Of a stretch of 64,000 bases of DNA, positions 63,221 to 64,000 are shown piece by piece. Each line of letters starts with the position of its first letter. Positions within the stretch are counted from its first letter, which is position 1. The stretch covers positions 184,571-248,570 of the forward strand of contig WGNK01000002.1 of assembly GCA_016124535.1 (NCBI GenBank), in the 5' to 3' direction. The stretch is from Azospirillum sp. Lineage in GTDB: Bacteria; Pseudomonadota; Alphaproteobacteria; Azospirillales; Azospirillaceae. The notes beneath the pieces are model-generated. The model saw only the letters and a program-made list of their open reading frames with translations. It did not search any database and was not told the origin of the DNA. The position numbers and the translations under genes are program-made.

Positions 63221-63823
63221 ATGACCAGTCAGCCACTGCCTCCCACCGGATCTACAACTGGCCCAGCCAAGGTTGGGGCGTCGCCGGGAGCTGCCGAGGG
63301 TGCGGAAACCGCAGTTGCCGATAAAACTGGTGAGTCGAATGCCGCGCCGCCCGAATTCTCCGAGGTCAACGGCATCATCAAGGATCACGTCATTGCAACC
63401 ATGGCGTTGGGCCTGGTGCCGGTCCCGATCTTTGACATGGTCGCCGTGGTCGCCACGCAGCTGCGCATGACCCACAAGCTGTCCCAGGCCTATGGCGTCA
63501 AGTTCGTCGATAACGTCGCCAAATCGGTGATCCTGTCGCTGATCGGCGGGGTGGTACCGGTTCAGGCGACCGCGGTGCTCGCGGCTGCCTTTTTCAAATT
63601 CGTCCCCGGGATCGGCAGCTTCGTCGGCGGTGCCGGCGTCTCGATCCTGTCGGGCGCCCTGACCTATGCGATCGGCAAGGTTCTGGTACAGCACTTCGAG
63701 TCCGGCGGGACCCTGCTCGACTTCGATCCGGCGCGGGTGCGCGAGCGGTTCAAGGCCGAGCTCGATATCGGAAAGAAGGCGGCCGAAGTGATGCAGGGCG
63801 AAGCCAAGAAGGCGGCGGCCTGA
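63221..63823 (+). CDS. DUF697-type membrane protein
   Basis: 200 residues. About 45 low-complexity residues precede a hydrophobic domain: IIKDHVIATMALGLVPVPIF, then MVAVVATQLRMTHKLSQAYG and GVVPVQATAVLAAAFFKFVPG. It resembles the DUF697 domain usually fused to GTPases, here alone. A charged C-terminal helix (RVRERFKAELDIGKKAAEVM) follows. GGAGGGG precedes the ATG. Divergent from the guanidino cluster; no shared function is implied. Confidence 0.75.
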   Translation: MTSQPLPPTGSTTGPAKVGASPGAAEGAETAVADKTGESNAAPPEFSEVNGIIKDHVIATMALGLVPVPIFDMVAVVATQLRMTHKLSQAYGVKFVDNVAKSVILSLIGGVVPVQATAVLAAAFFKFVPGIGSFVGGAGVSILSGALTYAIGKVLVQHFESGGTLLDFDPARVRERFKAELDIGKKAAEVMQGEAKKAAA

Positions 63824-63877
63824 CCCTCTTCGCAGACCGCATCCCCATGGCTGCTGCCGAGGGAATGTCCCGGCGTC

Positions 63878-64000
63878 TGTTGCAAATCTGCGGTGGGTGT
63901 TGCCCCCCTGAGCCGGTAGGCTCGGGGTGTCGCATCCACGAAGAGGAGCAACACCCATGAAGAAGAGTATGCGGGAGACGGTTTCCAGGGAAGCCCTGGC
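63878..64000 (+). mobile_element. Left end of an insertion sequence, cut by the window edge
   Basis: TGTTGCAAATCTGCGGTGGG begins a stretch that does not resemble the preceding gene. It includes a stem CCCCTGAGCC/GGCTCGGGG around 63905-63927 and the start of a reading frame at 63957, as expected for an IS left end and transposase leader. The exact boundary is a guess without the other end. Confidence 0.45.
63957..64000 (+). CDS. Putative transposase, first 14 codons only
   Basis: The ATG at 63957 follows AGAGGAG at eight bases and reads MKKSMRETVSREAL before the window ends. This resembles the start of integrase-core (rve) transposases. The family cannot be settled from so few residues. Confidence 0.4.
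   Translation, partial: MKKSMRETVSREAL

Noticed and set aside
1..64000. tRNA and rRNA genes
   Set aside because: No cloverleaf or conserved rRNA sequence was recognised by eye in the intergenic intervals; a dedicated scan would be needed to exclude unusual ones.

Overview
This 64-kb window is GC-rich, densely coded chromosomal DNA from an alphaproteobacterium, most likely of the Rhodospirillales type. The evidence is gene content and local order: Irr instead of a classical PerR, a proline-rich PopZ, rsmB next to a heparinase II/III-like gene and purH, and pcm-tolC-popZ-valS in a row. No rRNA, tRNA or CRISPR array was recognised.

Layout. 1-2.4 kb: end of a urea ABC transporter operon (urtC partial, urtD, urtE). 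3.1-5.9 kb: two paralogous pentapeptide-repeat proteins closed by a clear terminator. 6.0-9.2 kb: a peroxide/iron cluster of irr, rubrerythrin, a CCG-domain Fe-S protein and DUF3501. 9.3-10.8 kb: nuclease-fold protein and ccmC. 10.8-12.0 kb: two paralogous membrane-anchored coiled-coil proteins. 12.3-15.1 kb: a four-gene operon of secreted or membrane proteins carrying five copies of one unrecognised module, each with two cysteines exactly 49 residues apart. 15.5-23.0 kb: housekeeping genes purH, heparinase-like, rsmB, alaS. 23.2-23.7 kb: a decayed MntA/HepT toxin-antitoxin pair. 24.6-32.7 kb: a glycan island with a B12-type radical SAM protein, an SDR, a GT2-like glycosyltransferase, an orphan TIR protein and a Wzm/Wzt exporter. 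33.0-33.7 kb: gene relics (5' end of a CoA ligase, 3' end of a LysR gene), followed by a D-2-hydroxyacid dehydrogenase. 34.8-44.8 kb: one ten-gene operon catB-catC-catA-benABCD-CoA ligase-pcaF-pcaD, divergent from a LysR regulator with a perfect ATAC-N7-GTAT site between them. 46.0-48.7 kb: an AT-rich acquired segment with two unknown membrane proteins, bordered by IS3 and IS5 relics. 49.0-53.7 kb: an FG-GAP/UnbV protein, a TAXI binding protein, UPF0114, recO, a PAP2 phosphatase. 53.7-59.4 kb: valS, popZ, tolC, pcm. 59.7-63.1 kb: a four-gene cluster of pyruvoyl arginine decarboxylase, JmjC-type oxygenase, SDR and arginine amidinotransferase, which looks like a small guanidino-metabolite pathway. 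63.2-64 kb: a DUF697 protein and the start of an insertion sequence cut by the window edge.

How the genes work together. The ben/cat/pca operon takes benzoate to catechol, muconate, 3-oxoadipate and then succinyl-CoA plus acetyl-CoA. No pcaIJ CoA-transferase is present, and an acyl-CoA ligase sits exactly where that step would be. The radical SAM, SDR, glycosyltransferase, Wzt and Wzm genes fit synthesis and export of a modified surface glycan. The arginine decarboxylase and amidinotransferase both use arginine and are co-transcribed with two oxidoreductases, suggesting an oxidised guanidine product. The least explained parts are the Cys-49-Cys operon, the guanidino cluster and the AT-rich pair of membrane proteins.
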